Below, in pieces: positions 36,580-44,389 of a stretch of 64,000 nucleotides of DNA. Within the stretch, counting starts at the first letter, position 1. Every line of letters starts with the position of its first letter. Source of the DNA: CAVOAK01 sp963664465 (GTDB lineage: Bacteria > Pseudomonadota > Alphaproteobacteria > UBA8366 > CAVOAK01); the NCBI GenBank assembly GCA_963664465.2, contig CAXXSU010000011.1:124001-188000 (forward strand), given 5' to 3'. A program made the translations under genes and the position numbers. The notes beneath the pieces are model-generated. The model made no database searches, had not been told where the DNA came from, and worked only from the letters and a program-made list of their open reading frames with translations.

Positions 36580-36646
36580 ACAAAGTGACCCGAAATCTCA
36601 CCCGAAATTCCACGTCCTTTCATGGACTTGGCACAGATTTTGATAG

Positions 36647-37051
36647 GTGTTGATCCGTTTGTATCGGGTACAAGACACGGAGTTTGGGTGGCGAGTGGCG
36701 AGGTACGGTCTCAAGGCGGCCTTTGACTATGCGGTCGCCGAGAAGCTTCTGAACTTCGCCGAGGCCGCCGCCCAACATCCCGAATTCGCCCGCGCACTAC
36801 CCCGGTTCGTTTCGCGGGTGAGGCAGATGTTTACGGCGCATGAGCTAGAGGCGCACCTTGCGCGCATAGAGCGTGAGCGCCGCGAAAACGACCTGGCCAA
36901 CATGGAAGACGACGAGGCACCCTTCGAAAACCCGGCGTCGGCCTTGGAGCGGACGCGGCAATTCGATCTGATCAGGAAGTTGTTGGCTGCCAATACGCTC
37001 GGCACGTTTTCTCGATGCCCTCGATCGACGATGGCTCCGAGGTGCGCATGA
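36647..37051 (+). CDS. hypothetical protein, C-terminus altered by an inversion
   Basis: From a GTG at 36647 the frame encodes an all-helical, charged protein (LNFAEAAAQHPEFARALPRFVSRVRQMF, ELEAHLARIERERRENDLANMEDDEAPFENPAS). I do not recognise a family. At about 37007 it crosses an inversion junction, so the last 14 or so residues (FSRCPRSTMAPRCA) are read from antisense recD DNA and are not original. The true end was probably near AANTLGT. It lies upstream of the recD2-like gene remnants. Confidence 0.45.
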   Translation: MLIRLYRVQDTEFGWRVARYGLKAAFDYAVAEKLLNFAEAAAQHPEFARALPRFVSRVRQMFTAHELEAHLARIERERRENDLANMEDDEAPFENPASALERTRQFDLIRKLLAANTLGTFSRCPRSTMAPRCA

Positions 37052-37295
37052 AGCGCGCCTTGAACTGCTGACCATGGGTGCGGTCGTTGATCCATTCCCC
37101 CGATGCGGTTATCCACTCCCCGGCCGAGACCATGGCAGCGTGGCCGACGACCGTCACGAGATCGCGATGGCCGCGTACCTTGATGCGCAGAACGCAAAAC
37201 CCGTTATCGGCATTGTGGAACGTCACCCGCTCGACGAGGCCGGCCAGGACCTCCCAGTTCGGCGCTTCCGGTTGTCGCACAGCCGCCCCGCTCAC
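37008..37295 (-). pseudogene. recD2-like helicase N-terminal fragment, inverted
   Basis: On the minus strand a GTG at 37295 starts an N-terminal RecD2/TraA-type segment (EVLAGLVERVTFHNADNGFCVLRIKVRGHRD, INDRTHGQQFKARF, SIEGIEK). The natural continuation, YLGSGMIRGIGPVY, is not downstream but on the opposite strand at 37298. About 290 bp (roughly 37008-37297) has therefore been inverted relative to the rest of the gene. Confidence 0.75.
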
Positions 37296-37297
37296 GA

Positions 37298-37563
37298 TAC
37301 CTCGGCTCCGGCATGATCCGCGGCATCGGGCCGGTCTATGCCGGGAAGATGGTCAGGGCGTTCGGTGAGAAGGTGTTCGACATCATCGAGGCGGAGCCGG
37401 AACGACTGCGCGAGGTGACCGGCATCGGCCGGGTTCGCGCCAAACGCATCACCGACGCCTGGGCCGAGCAGAAAGTCATACGTGAGATCATGGTGCTCGG
37501 ACGATCCGTAAGCACCATGCAAGCGACCGCCCTCAAACCGGGGCGCATCATGGCGCGTCCCTG
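37298..37563 (+). pseudogene. recD2-like helicase, second fragment
   Basis: On the plus strand the frame reads YLGSGMIRGIGPVYAGKMV, then EAEPERLREVTGIGRVRAKRITDAW (helix-hairpin-helix repeats of RecD2) and VIREIMV. It then leaves the family sequence at about 37495 and stops at 37563. It continues the inverted N-terminal fragment at 37008-37295. The ATPase part of the gene is missing. Confidence 0.75.
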
Positions 37564-37584
37564 ACAGGGACGCAAGCGGGAAAG

Positions 37585-37628
37585 AGTAGCGGAGGCCTTC
37601 TAGAAAGGTAGGAAAACCGCTACTTTTT
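37585..37628 (+). terminator. hairpin with T-run after the recD remnant
   Basis: AGTAGCGG (37585-37592) pairs with CCGCTACT (37617-37624) and is followed by TTTT. An inner CCTTCTAGAAAGG stem strengthens it. It fits a Rho-independent terminator on the plus strand. A second short hairpin (CTGCGCA-ACTC-TGCGCAG) lies just after it. Confidence 0.55.
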
Positions 37629-37675
37629 CGAACCCCTGCGCAACTCTGCGCAGCCGTGGCGATGCGAGAGAATTA

Positions 37676-38158
37676 GTGCATCATGATATCTCCGGTTTCG
37701 GCCTTCGCGTCCGCGCCTCGGGACGCAAGTATTACGTCGTCCAGTTCCGCGCTAACGGCCGGCTGCGCCGCATGACCCTGGGCCGCCATGGGGCGGTGAC
37801 GCCGGAGACCGCACGGCGGCGTGCCATGGCGCTGATCTCGGAGGCCAAGGGCGGTAAGGATCCGGCCGCCCTTCGAGACAAGGGCCGCAAGGCGGCAACG
37901 ATGAAGGTTCTGGGTAAGCGGTTTTTGGAAGAGTACGTCCCGGTCCATTGCAAGCCGAGCACGGCCTACGAGTACCGCCGTTCGGTGAAGTTCTTCATCG
38001 ACCCCAGGATCGGAACCCGCAAGGTGACGGAGATCCAGCGGAGCGACATCGCCGAACTGCACCACGGCATGCGGGAGACTCCCTATCAGGCCAACCGGAC
38101 CCTCGGGGTGCTTTCAAAAATGTTCAACTTGGCCGAGTTGTGGGGTCTGCGTCCGGAC
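37676..38158 (+). pseudogene. tyrosine integrase, N-terminal fragment
   Basis: The frame shows the arm-binding DUF4102-like domain (SGFGLRVRASGRKYYVVQF, MTLGRHGAVTPETARRRA) and the start of the SAM-like core-binding domain (FLEEYVPVHCKPSTAYEYRRSV, NRTLGVLSKMFNLAELWGLRPDG). It is cut at 38158 by the left end of the IS6-family element, so the catalytic domain is absent. The natural N-terminus also appears shortened; a GTG at 37676 is the first usable codon. Confidence 0.75.
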
Positions 38159-38214
38159 GGCATTGTCACGTTAACAGCGTGGCTTCGGCACGGCCGGTGC
38201 TTTAGCGTCTCTGG

Positions 38215-38581
38215 ATGTGCAAGATATCCTACCGTCGTCACCGCTTTCCACCGGTCATCATCCAGCATGCCGTCTGGCTCTATTGCCGTTTCACGCTGAG
38301 CTATCGGGACGTTGAGGACCTGCTTGCCGAGCGTGGTCTCGACATCTCGTATGAGACAGTTCGAAGATGGGTCTTGAAATTCGGTCGGGCCTATGCGCGG
38401 CGGATTCAACGTCGGCGGCCACGACCGACCGAACGCTGGCACCTGGACGAGATGGTCGTCGTAATTCGAGGGAGGCAGTTCTATCTCTGGCGTGCCGTGG
38501 ACAGTGAGGGCGAAGTCCTGGATTTTCTGGTTCAATCCCGCAGGAACGCTCGGGCGGCAATTCGGCTGATGCGGAAACTCT
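38215..38581 (+). pseudogene. IS6-family transposase, N-terminal part
   Basis: Begins MCKISYRRHRFPPVIIQHAV, with the typical IS6 stretch YCRFTLSYRDVEDLLAERG, ISYETVRRWVLKFG, and the first catalytic Asp in RWHLDEMVVVI. It is interrupted after MRKL by the IS1-family element. Joining to 41140 through the single GAAACTCT copy restores an open frame (MRKLLKKQGFAP). Confidence 0.85.
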
Positions 38582-38590
38582 GGTAGTGGG

Positions 38591-39478
38591 TCAGTTTGAA
38601 TTTCTTTTCTTGTAGGGACCGCGCCGCGTTTGCTTCGAAGCCGCTTCGTCGATGATCCGTACGATGTCCTCTATATCCCAAAGCCGGTCCGTGACGTCAG
38701 CGGCCATCGCAGGGCTGATCCCATCGAGGCTCTTATGCTGACGGCAGAAGTTGTAGTGCATGAAGTGGAGCGCCACGCTGTGAGTGTGGTTCTCGATCTT
38801 CTTGGAGAACGCGTTGGTCAGCCGCGTGAACCGGCGGATCGACATGCGCATGGTGAGGTTGTTGCGTTCGACGTAGCTGGTCGAGACGTGTGTTAGATCG
38901 GGATTGCCTTCGACGCGGCGCTTGCGAATACCCGTGCACTCAGCGGGGCTATACCGCTTGTCTGACGATACGCCGCCTTCCGAGCCGTAGAGCTTCACCA
39001 GTTGGGCGTAATCCACGTCACCGCCGAATGCGCCCTCCACCGCTTCCAGATATGCCTTGTGACCGTCGCTGGTCAGTTGCACCCGATTCTCTAGCCGCCC
39101 GCGCAAATCGTCCATGAAATCAATGGCGGTTTCGCCTGAACGATCCCCCACCCGCCATGACGGGACGAGCTTGGTATCGGCGTCGATAGCCGTCCATGTC
39201 CAGACATCGCCCGCTTCCGGTGGTGCGGACTTGGCGCGAGCAACGTTCTTTTGCTTCGCGTAGATGAAGGACCAGATTTCATCGACCTGGATGCGCTGGC
39301 ACGGAAGGTCACGTAGCGCCTTGTCTTGATAGTCAGCGCAGGCCTTGCCGGCGTCAATCAAGAGCTTAGTGACGGTGTTCTTCGAAACATCGGCGGTGCG
39401 CGCCGTAGAGCGGATGCCCTGGCCTTCCACGAGGCACCGGATGATCAGCTTGCGGGTCTTCAGGGGCAAATTGTTCAT
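38591..39478 (-). CDS. IS1-family transposase
   Basis: A 295-residue DDE transposase of the longer IS1 type. The N-terminal HTH (GQGIRSTARTADVSKNTVTKLLIDAG) is followed by the DDE core: first Asp in QVDEIWSFIYAKQKNV, second in LTSDGHKAYLEA, and Glu in YVERNNLTMRMSIRRFTRLTN, then the typical HSVALHFMHYNFCRQHKSL. The stop codon lies inside the left inverted end. Start ATG 39478 gives MNNLPLKTRKLI. Confidence 0.92.
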   Translation of the reverse strand: MNNLPLKTRKLIIRCLVEGQGIRSTARTADVSKNTVTKLLIDAGKACADYQDKALRDLPCQRIQVDEIWSFIYAKQKNVARAKSAPPEAGDVWTWTAIDADTKLVPSWRVGDRSGETAIDFMDDLRGRLENRVQLTSDGHKAYLEAVEGAFGGDVDYAQLVKLYGSEGGVSSDKRYSPAECTGIRKRRVEGNPDLTHVSTSYVERNNLTMRMSIRRFTRLTNAFSKKIENHTHSVALHFMHYNFCRQHKSLDGISPAMAADVTDRLWDIEDIVRIIDEAASKQTRRGPYKKRNSN

Positions 39479-39603
39479 GCCCCCAATATATGACCATTAT
39501 GCTTGACAGTCAAGCAAAAAGGTCAAATTACCCGTCATTACCCCGTTGACTAATGTTAGTCGGAGGGCTAAATTTATCCAAGCGTCTAAACCCGGGTAAT
39601 TCC

Positions 39604-40839
39604 ATGACCGAACAAAGCTACTCCTTCGAGAACCCATTCAAGCCTGGCGCTGGGCATATGCCCCCATACCTAGCCGGGCGGACTAATGAGCAGGATGAAT
39701 TCAGAAAAGCTTTGCGCCAAAAGACAATCCTAGAGAACGTGATACTCACCGGATTGCGTGGTGTAGGGAAAACAGTTCTGCTTGAGACTTTAAAGCCAAT
39801 TGCAAAACAGGCTAGTTGGCTCTGGGTCGGCCAAGACCTGTCTGAGACAGCAAGTTTAACTGAGCAGAATCTCTCCGAGCGAATGATGGCTGATTTGGCT
39901 GTGGTGACATCGGGGTTGCTTGTTCGAACAGAAAAGCAATTGCAAATGGGGTTTGTAAGCAAGGAAATCGAAGCGAACCATTCCTTAGGATACGAATCTC
40001 TTCGCTCAATCTTCGATTCCACACCCGGTCTTACATCAGACAAACTTAAGGCAGTTTTATTGTTTGTGTGGCAAGCCCTTCCTCCAGGAAGCATCCCGGG
40101 GATTGTTTTTGCCTACGATGAAGCGCAGAACCTATCGGACCATGCGAAGAAAGGTGAGTTTCCACTCTCGCTTATGCTTGATGTTTTCCAGTCCATACAA
40201 AGAATGGAGATCCCGTACCTGCTTGTATTGACCGGCCTCCCGACGTTATTCCCAAATCTCGTAGAGGCTCGGACATACACTGAGCGGATGTTTCATATGC
40301 TGTTCCTTTCCCAATTGGGCGATGAAGATAGCCGTGACGCAATAACAAAACCGATTGAAGACGAAAGTTGCCCGATTACCTTCAAGTCGGAGACGGTCGA
40401 GAGAATTAGCCAGATGTCCGGGGGATATCCATACTTCATTCAATTTATCTGCAGAGAATACTTTGATGTTTGGCTGAGTCAGCACGACAAAGGGCAGGCG
40501 ATGTCTGTTGTTAACGCGGATATTTTAAGGAAGCTAGACACAGATTTTTTTGTGGGCCGCTGGTCACGTGCTACAGACCGACAGAGAGAGTTAATGGAAG
40601 TCATTGCCTCCCTACCAAACTGCGATTCCGAGTTTACGGTCCAAGAGGTGGCAGACCTATCGAAATCCCGACCGGCAAAGCCCTTTAACAGTAGCCATAT
40701 TAACCAGATGCTAGTGTCACTTAGCGATGCCGGTCTCATATACAAAAACAGATATGGCAAATACCTGTTTGCCGTGCCACTTTTGTCAAGTTTCATCAAG
40801 CGGCAAATGAAAGAAGAGCGGTCTACTCTTCCCGCTTGA
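39604..40839 (+). CDS. AAA-family ATP-binding passenger protein
   Basis: A 411-residue P-loop ATPase inside the IS1-family element. Walker A is GLRGVGKTVLLE (about residue 57) and Walker B is IVFAYDEAQNL, followed by a sensor-like LVLTGLPTLFPNL. The C-terminal part (RATDRQRELMEVIASLP... VSLSDAGLIYKNRYGKY) looks like a winged helix. The layout resembles STAND/Orc1-type or archaeal-type ATPases. I start at MTEQSYSFENPF. It is transcribed away from the transposase, and its tail overlaps the small gene by 17 bp. A role in target choice or in a host-benefit function is open. Confidence 0.8.
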   Translation: MTEQSYSFENPFKPGAGHMPPYLAGRTNEQDEFRKALRQKTILENVILTGLRGVGKTVLLETLKPIAKQASWLWVGQDLSETASLTEQNLSERMMADLAVVTSGLLVRTEKQLQMGFVSKEIEANHSLGYESLRSIFDSTPGLTSDKLKAVLLFVWQALPPGSIPGIVFAYDEAQNLSDHAKKGEFPLSLMLDVFQSIQRMEIPYLLVLTGLPTLFPNLVEARTYTERMFHMLFLSQLGDEDSRDAITKPIEDESCPITFKSETVERISQMSGGYPYFIQFICREYFDVWLSQHDKGQAMSVVNADILRKLDTDFFVGRWSRATDRQRELMEVIASLPNCDSEFTVQEVADLSKSRPAKPFNSSHINQMLVSLSDAGLIYKNRYGKYLFAVPLLSSFIKRQMKEERSTLPA

Positions 40840-41053
40840 CCTTCCACCGCGCATTTGCCGCTCTCTCGGCGATTTCTTTACGTCGCTCAGGGGTTAGAGC
40901 CTTGGCTCGGGCCTTACCGCCCTTCAAGCCACCAGCCCTCGCGAACTCGTTCGCCGGGGGAACCTCCAGGGTTGTCTCCGATTCTCCGGTTGCCACATCC
41001 ACGATGTGCTTGGCGAGCTGGTTGGTGTCGCGTGGTCTCTTGGGTCTGGCCAT
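40823..41053 (-). CDS. small basic passenger protein (GGKARA type)
   Basis: A 76-residue, strongly basic protein starting MARPKRPRDTNQLAKHIVD and ending GGLKGGKARAKALTPERRKEIAERAANARW, a pattern seen in small histone-H1-like or nucleic-acid-binding-like proteins of alphaproteobacteria. Its function is unknown. It lies tail-to-tail with the ATPase gene inside the IS1-family element and ends 16 bp before the ATPase stop. An upstream ATG at 41077 would add 8 residues. Confidence 0.7.
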   Translation of the reverse strand: MARPKRPRDTNQLAKHIVDVATGESETTLEVPPANEFARAGGLKGGKARAKALTPERRKEIAERAANARWKVKREE

Positions 41054-41139
41054 GTCAATGAATATGGCATGCCTCATCCCAAACGGCTAGAGTCAAGTCA
41101 ATGGCTGAGAAATTCAAACTGACCCACTACCGAAACTCT

Positions 41140-41468
41140 TGAAGAAGCAGGGCTTCGCGCCGGCGACGATTGTAACCGATAAACTCCGCTCCTACGGCAC
41201 CGCGATCCGTTTGCTTGCCCTCTCGGCTCAGCATGAGCAAGGCCTGCGAAAGAACAATCGGGCAGAAAATTCACATCAGCCGGTGCGACGACGAGAGCGA
41301 AAGATGCAGCGGTTCAAATCGCCCGCGTCCGCGCAGCGGTTCCTCGCCGTCCATGCGACCGTCTACAACCTCTTCAACGTCCAACGCCATCTGGTCTCCC
41401 GCCGAACACTCCGCCAATTCCGCGGCGACGCGATGAGACAGTGGCGGCAAGTGACGACCGTTGCATAA
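41140..41468 (+). pseudogene. IS6-family transposase, C-terminal part
   Basis: Continues the frame of 38215-38581: KKQGFAPATIVTDKLRSYG (second catalytic Asp), QHEQGLRKNNRAENSHQPVRRRERKMQRF (catalytic Glu region), ending FRGDAMRQWRQVTTVA. Together the halves give a transposase of about 230 residues with all three DDE residues. It is disrupted, not otherwise decayed. Confidence 0.85.
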
Positions 41469-41551
41469 TCTCCGGCGTCGGCGCCCACAAGCTGGTTACA
41501 CGGTGGTTAACGTGACAACGCCGTGGTTTGCATCGGCATCCACATGTCGCT

Positions 41552-42685
41552 TTACTGAGACGTAGGCGGGCTTTGCGAGCGGTGTTGCCGCCACCTTTCA
41601 AAGAACTCGCGTAGAAACTGTTCTTCGGACTCAGTCCGCTGTGGCACCCCCGTCGTCTGTCGCAGACCTGCGAGGATCTCCGCTTGCCGATCAGCGGAGA
41701 CGGCACCGTAGTTCGTAAACGTGGTCAGCACATGATCGTGGCCGAGATTCTGACTCCAACTCTTGAACTGCTCGGGAGTAGTACACATCCGCTGTCCGAG
41801 GCTTGCCAGCGTCTTGCGAAAGCTGTGCGGATGGAATCGTGGTAGATCGGCTGCGTCGAAGGCTTCACGGAAAATGCGGCGGATCGCACCGGCATTGCGC
41901 CAGTGTCTTCGATCGAGGCCAATCGCTCCGAACAGGCCGTCCGAGCCGCGAGCTACCTTGGTTGCTGGGAACAACGGTTCGTCGTCACCGAAAAGCCTGG
42001 TAGTACGCAGCCACTCGATCCACTCGGTCACGATTGCCTCGATATCTTGCCCGACGGGGAAGAAGTAGCTGTTAATCGTCTTTGCTCGCTTGGTGCGCAC
42101 GTCCCGCGCATCCTGGAATACTTTTCGGCGGGCGAGGTCAATGTGTTTGAGCGAAAGCGAGGCTATGGCGTTGTCGCGCGCACCGGAGAGGATCGTGAAA
42201 GCAATCACCGCGCGGTCGCGCCGTTCAATGTCTGTGATCGTCGGCATGGTACTCAAAACGAGGTGAATCTGCTCCATACTAGGGGAGGGGCGCTCGCGTA
42301 CCGCTTTGGCCACCCTCGAGTCGTTATTGGAGAGGTTGAAGTAGTCGGCGTCGGTATAGCGTATTCGCGACCGGTATCCAGGCTGATCCGCGAGCCAGAC
42401 GAAGAAAGCCTTTACGGCCATCAGCCGGGTGTGGATCGTCGCTTTGGCCAGCGGCTCGCCCGTCTTCGGGTTCCGCTGTTCACCGAGCACCCTCTTGAAG
42501 CGCCTCGCCTGCTCGATGTGAAAATTTCTAAAGGCCCGGAAGCCGGTCACTTTCTCGAAGGCAGCGATAGCCGAAGCCGCCTGGTCCACGCTTGCATTGG
42601 AGAGCCGCTTGGCCTCACGCAGGTAGAGCAGGTATCGGTGCTTGATACGCTCGTTTTCGGGATGGTGTCTACGACCGGTGGCCAT
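41552..42685 (-). CDS. tyrosine-type site-specific integrase
   Basis: A phage-integrase-family recombinase. The N-terminal core-binding domain (residues 10-110) has KHRYLLYLREAKRLSNASV and the catalytic domain has Arg in ILSGARDNAIASL, HPHSFRKTLASL (HxxR), GHDHVLTTFTNYG (GH plus Tyr). I start at MATGRRHHPENE (42685), which has GAGGAG 4 nt upstream; an ATG at 42709 would add eight residues and begins right after a 15-base homopolymer. It overlaps the upstream HTH gene by 17 bp and forms an integration module with it and AlpA. Confidence 0.88.
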   Translation of the reverse strand: MATGRRHHPENERIKHRYLLYLREAKRLSNASVDQAASAIAAFEKVTGFRAFRNFHIEQARRFKRVLGEQRNPKTGEPLAKATIHTRLMAVKAFFVWLADQPGYRSRIRYTDADYFNLSNNDSRVAKAVRERPSPSMEQIHLVLSTMPTITDIERRDRAVIAFTILSGARDNAIASLSLKHIDLARRKVFQDARDVRTKRAKTINSYFFPVGQDIEAIVTEWIEWLRTTRLFGDDEPLFPATKVARGSDGLFGAIGLDRRHWRNAGAIRRIFREAFDAADLPRFHPHSFRKTLASLGQRMCTTPEQFKSWSQNLGHDHVLTTFTNYGAVSADRQAEILAGLRQTTGVPQRTESEEQFLREFFERWRQHRSQSPPTSQ

Positions 42686-43202
42686 CCGTCTCCTCGTCCA
42701 AGTGATCATTTGGGGGGGGGGGGGGGAAAGCGAAATCGGCTATGCGTGGCGTCGCTTCCCTGATTGAAACGTCGAGAATCGGTTTGAAGGCCTTCAACTG
42801 GCAGTGGGAGACTGCGCGGTGCATGAGCGTGCCACACGTCTCGCAAATCGCCTGCAGGTTTCCGACCCTCGGTGTGAGCGGGATAAAGTCGGCCATGCCT
42901 CCGGCCGCCGTACGTGGTGCACGGCACTTAACGCAATACAACTCGCCAAGCCCGCAGCGGAACCGTGGGCGGGATCGATTGTTGAGAAAGTCGATTAGAT
43001 CTCCCCCCAAGATCAGGATCGGCCGCCGATCGCTGAGAGCCGGCAATCCGTTCCTGATCCAGCGCCGGACCGTGCCCCTGCAGACTCCCACCACGCGCGC
43101 GGCTTCGTCGACGGTATAGTTACGATGTAACTTGATTGCGCGGGGATTGGGTCGACGTCTGGCGGACATCATCCGCCCGCCGCCAAAATGCCTTCCCGAC
43201 AC
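42669..43202 (-). CDS. excisionase-like HTH protein with zinc-finger-like cysteines
   Basis: The N-terminal MerR/excisionase-type HTH (YTVDEAARVVGVCRGTVRRWIRNGLPA) is followed by ILGGDLIDFLNNRS. A zinc-ribbon-like segment (YCVKCRAPRTAAGG ... CETCGTLMHRAVSHC) follows, then a C-terminal run FAFPPPPPNDHLDEE. The proline run is encoded by 15 consecutive C (coding strand). The start is uncertain: GTG at 43202, or ATG at 43172 or 43169. It probably controls excision or expression of the integrase that overlaps its end. Confidence 0.75.
   Translation of the reverse strand: MSGRHFGGGRMMSARRRPNPRAIKLHRNYTVDEAARVVGVCRGTVRRWIRNGLPALSDRRPILILGGDLIDFLNNRSRPRFRCGLGELYCVKCRAPRTAAGGMADFIPLTPRVGNLQAICETCGTLMHRAVSHCQLKAFKPILDVSIREATPRIADFAFPPPPPNDHLDEETDGHRS
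42712..42726. repeat. 15-base homopolymeric G tract inside the HTH gene
   Basis: Fifteen G on the plus strand (C on the coding strand) near the 3' end of the excisionase-like gene, ending a few bases before the alternative ATG of the integrase. Tracts this long usually vary by slippage; a one-base change would alter the last 20 or so residues of the HTH protein and its overlap with the integrase. A sequencing length error is also possible. Confidence 0.85.
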
Positions 43203-43218
43203 TCCTCGCCGGAGGCAT

Positions 43219-43488
43219 TCATTTTTTCGCCTGCTTTGGGTCTTGCGGAGGAGCTGCTGTATTAGGGGCGGCTATGGGGAGATCCGCGATCCAGCTCAGA
43301 ACGTCGCTTAGTCGCCAGGCCACAGCGCCCGTCGGCCCCGCCCCGATCTTGCGGGGGCGAGGGAATGCGTTGTCGCTCATCATTCGGTAAATTGTTGCCG
43401 AGGATAAGCCGGTGAGCGCTTGCACCTCGCGGCGGCGCAACAGACGCTCAGGGACAGACCATGCGGCTGGTATCGGCGTTTGGGGCAT
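43219..43488 (-). CDS. AlpA family phage regulatory protein
   Basis: An 89-residue HTH protein of the AlpA type (LLRRREVQALTGLSSATIYRMMSDNAFPRPRKIG, then VAWRLSDVLSWIADLP), normally an activator of excision or integrase genes in P4-like elements. The start MPQTPIP follows GAGGTGCGAG. It lies upstream of the HTH/integrase pair on the same strand with a 16-bp gap, forming a three-gene module. Confidence 0.88.
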   Translation of the reverse strand: MPQTPIPAAWSVPERLLRRREVQALTGLSSATIYRMMSDNAFPRPRKIGAGPTGAVAWRLSDVLSWIADLPIAAPNTAAPPQDPKQAKK

Positions 43489-43792
43489 CTCGCACCTCAC
43501 TTCGAACGTTCGATGCCCAACAGTCTGCGGATTTTCCGGACCTTTCGTCCGACAAACGTTTTCGTGTACAAGGCGTTATGGGAACGCTCCACGTGAGATC
43601 CCGAGGAAGCCCGGTCGCGACAGCGCAACAGTGCGCAAACGATGGCCCTTCGCGGTGTTTGGTTGGGGAAGGAGATGTACCGCGTAGCGCTTTACCAGAG
43701 GTAACTATCGAAAATAGGACAGGCGATTAGCGTGTATTGCGCCGAGTGACGATAGGATGCGTGATCGGTAACGGCGCAGGTTTTCGGGGGAG

Positions 43793-43957
43793 ATGAAGGC
43801 GAGAATCGCGCTGGCGATTCGCGAGTATCGGAAACGGGCCGAAAGCCGCACCATTGTCGTGCCCTACGCCGACGATGTAATCATCGAGTTCGAGCGCAGT
43901 CGGGACGCCGAACACCGGCCCGACGACGAACAAGCCTGGCTCACCCCGCAGCTATAG
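43793..43957 (+). CDS. small hypothetical protein (54 aa)
   Basis: An ATG preceded closely by GGGGGAG starts a 54-codon frame: MKARIALAIREYRKRAES, then TIVVPYADDVIIEFERS and an acidic tail. No family is recognised. The composition (charged, with a hydrophobic-alternating strand) looks coding. The 290 bp before it (43501-43792) shows nothing else I can support except the AlpA promoter region. Confidence 0.4.
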   Translation: MKARIALAIREYRKRAESRTIVVPYADDVIIEFERSRDAEHRPDDEQAWLTPQL

Positions 43958-44129
43958 ATGAGACTATCGTGCTGATGCGCTCGGAGGCGACGTTTCCTTC
44001 GCCATCGCTGAAATGGGCGTAATGCGGCCTCGTCCGGAACTGACGGTGGTCGAGCAGACGGGCCATTGTCGGCAGGGGAAATCCGTTCGAGACTACGTGG
44101 CTGGCGACCCTGTGGTGGAGATCGTGGGG
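43941..44129 (-). pseudogene. tyrosine integrase, C-terminal remnant
   Basis: On the minus strand a degenerate recombinase end is readable: HDLHHRVASHVVSNGFPLPTM (HxxR region, altered), ARLLDHRQFRTRPHYAHFSDGE (GH box changed to DH, Tyr kept). It ends at 43941. There is no matching catalytic Arg domain upstream, so it is a fragment of a further integrase, unrelated in sequence to the other three here. Confidence 0.65.
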
Positions 44130-44389
44130 GCCGCCTCCCCGATCCCGGCGTCCTTGCGAGCGCTGTATCTGGGCCTGAGGTTCGCCTACAGGTGGTGGCT
44201 TTGCTGGCACTCTACTGAAAGACACAATCGTGTATTACCTGCCAGGGGTGTTTCCCCTTGTGCCACTCCAACGCCGTACCAAAGCGTCTGAATTCCTCCC
44301 GGTCAAGGTGCGGCGCGTCCGGTCCGCGCAGCACCTTGACGCGGGTGCCGGGAACGTGCTCGCCGATTTCACCATCCCCCGTTTAGCTC
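44130..44389. other. remnant-bearing gap downstream of the cysteine-rich protein
   Basis: On the minus strand a frame of about 56 codons (TGA/TAA-bounded, near 44220-44385) reads GEHVPGTRVKVLRGPDAPHL and FRRFGTALEWHKGKHPWQ. It looks protein-like but has no usable start codon, so I regard it as a probable remnant and do not call a gene. Confidence 0.35.

Larger units (their letters stand above)
38582..41131. mobile_element. IS1-family element with passenger ATPase genes
   Basis: A 2550-bp element with perfect 24-bp inverted ends beginning GGTAGTGGGTCAGTTTGA (38582-38605 and 41108-41131), flanked by the 8-bp direct repeat GAAACTCT (38574-38581 and 41132-41139). Inside are a transposase on the minus strand, an AAA-type ATPase on the plus strand and a small basic protein on the minus strand. 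The AT-richer ATPase gene contrasts with its surroundings. The complete ends indicate a recent insertion. Confidence 0.92.
38159..41522 (+). mobile_element. IS6-family element, interrupted by an IS1-family element
   Basis: Left end GGCATTGTCACGTTAAC (38159-38175) and right end GTTAACGTGACAACGCC (41506-41522) are inverted repeats with one mismatch. Without the inserted 2.55-kb element and its duplicated 8 bp the IS is about 806 bp, a normal IS6 size. No 8-bp target duplication is seen outside, which suggests that DNA to the right, including the rest of the integrase, was lost. Confidence 0.8.

Noticed and set aside
37003..37300. Site-specific invertible switch in the recD2 remnant
   Set aside because: No inverted repeats at the two junctions (only a CACG in the same orientation at both); a simple rearrangement is more likely.
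38151..41530. Target duplication around the IS6-family element
   Set aside because: GTCCGGAC on the left and GTGGTTTG on the right differ.
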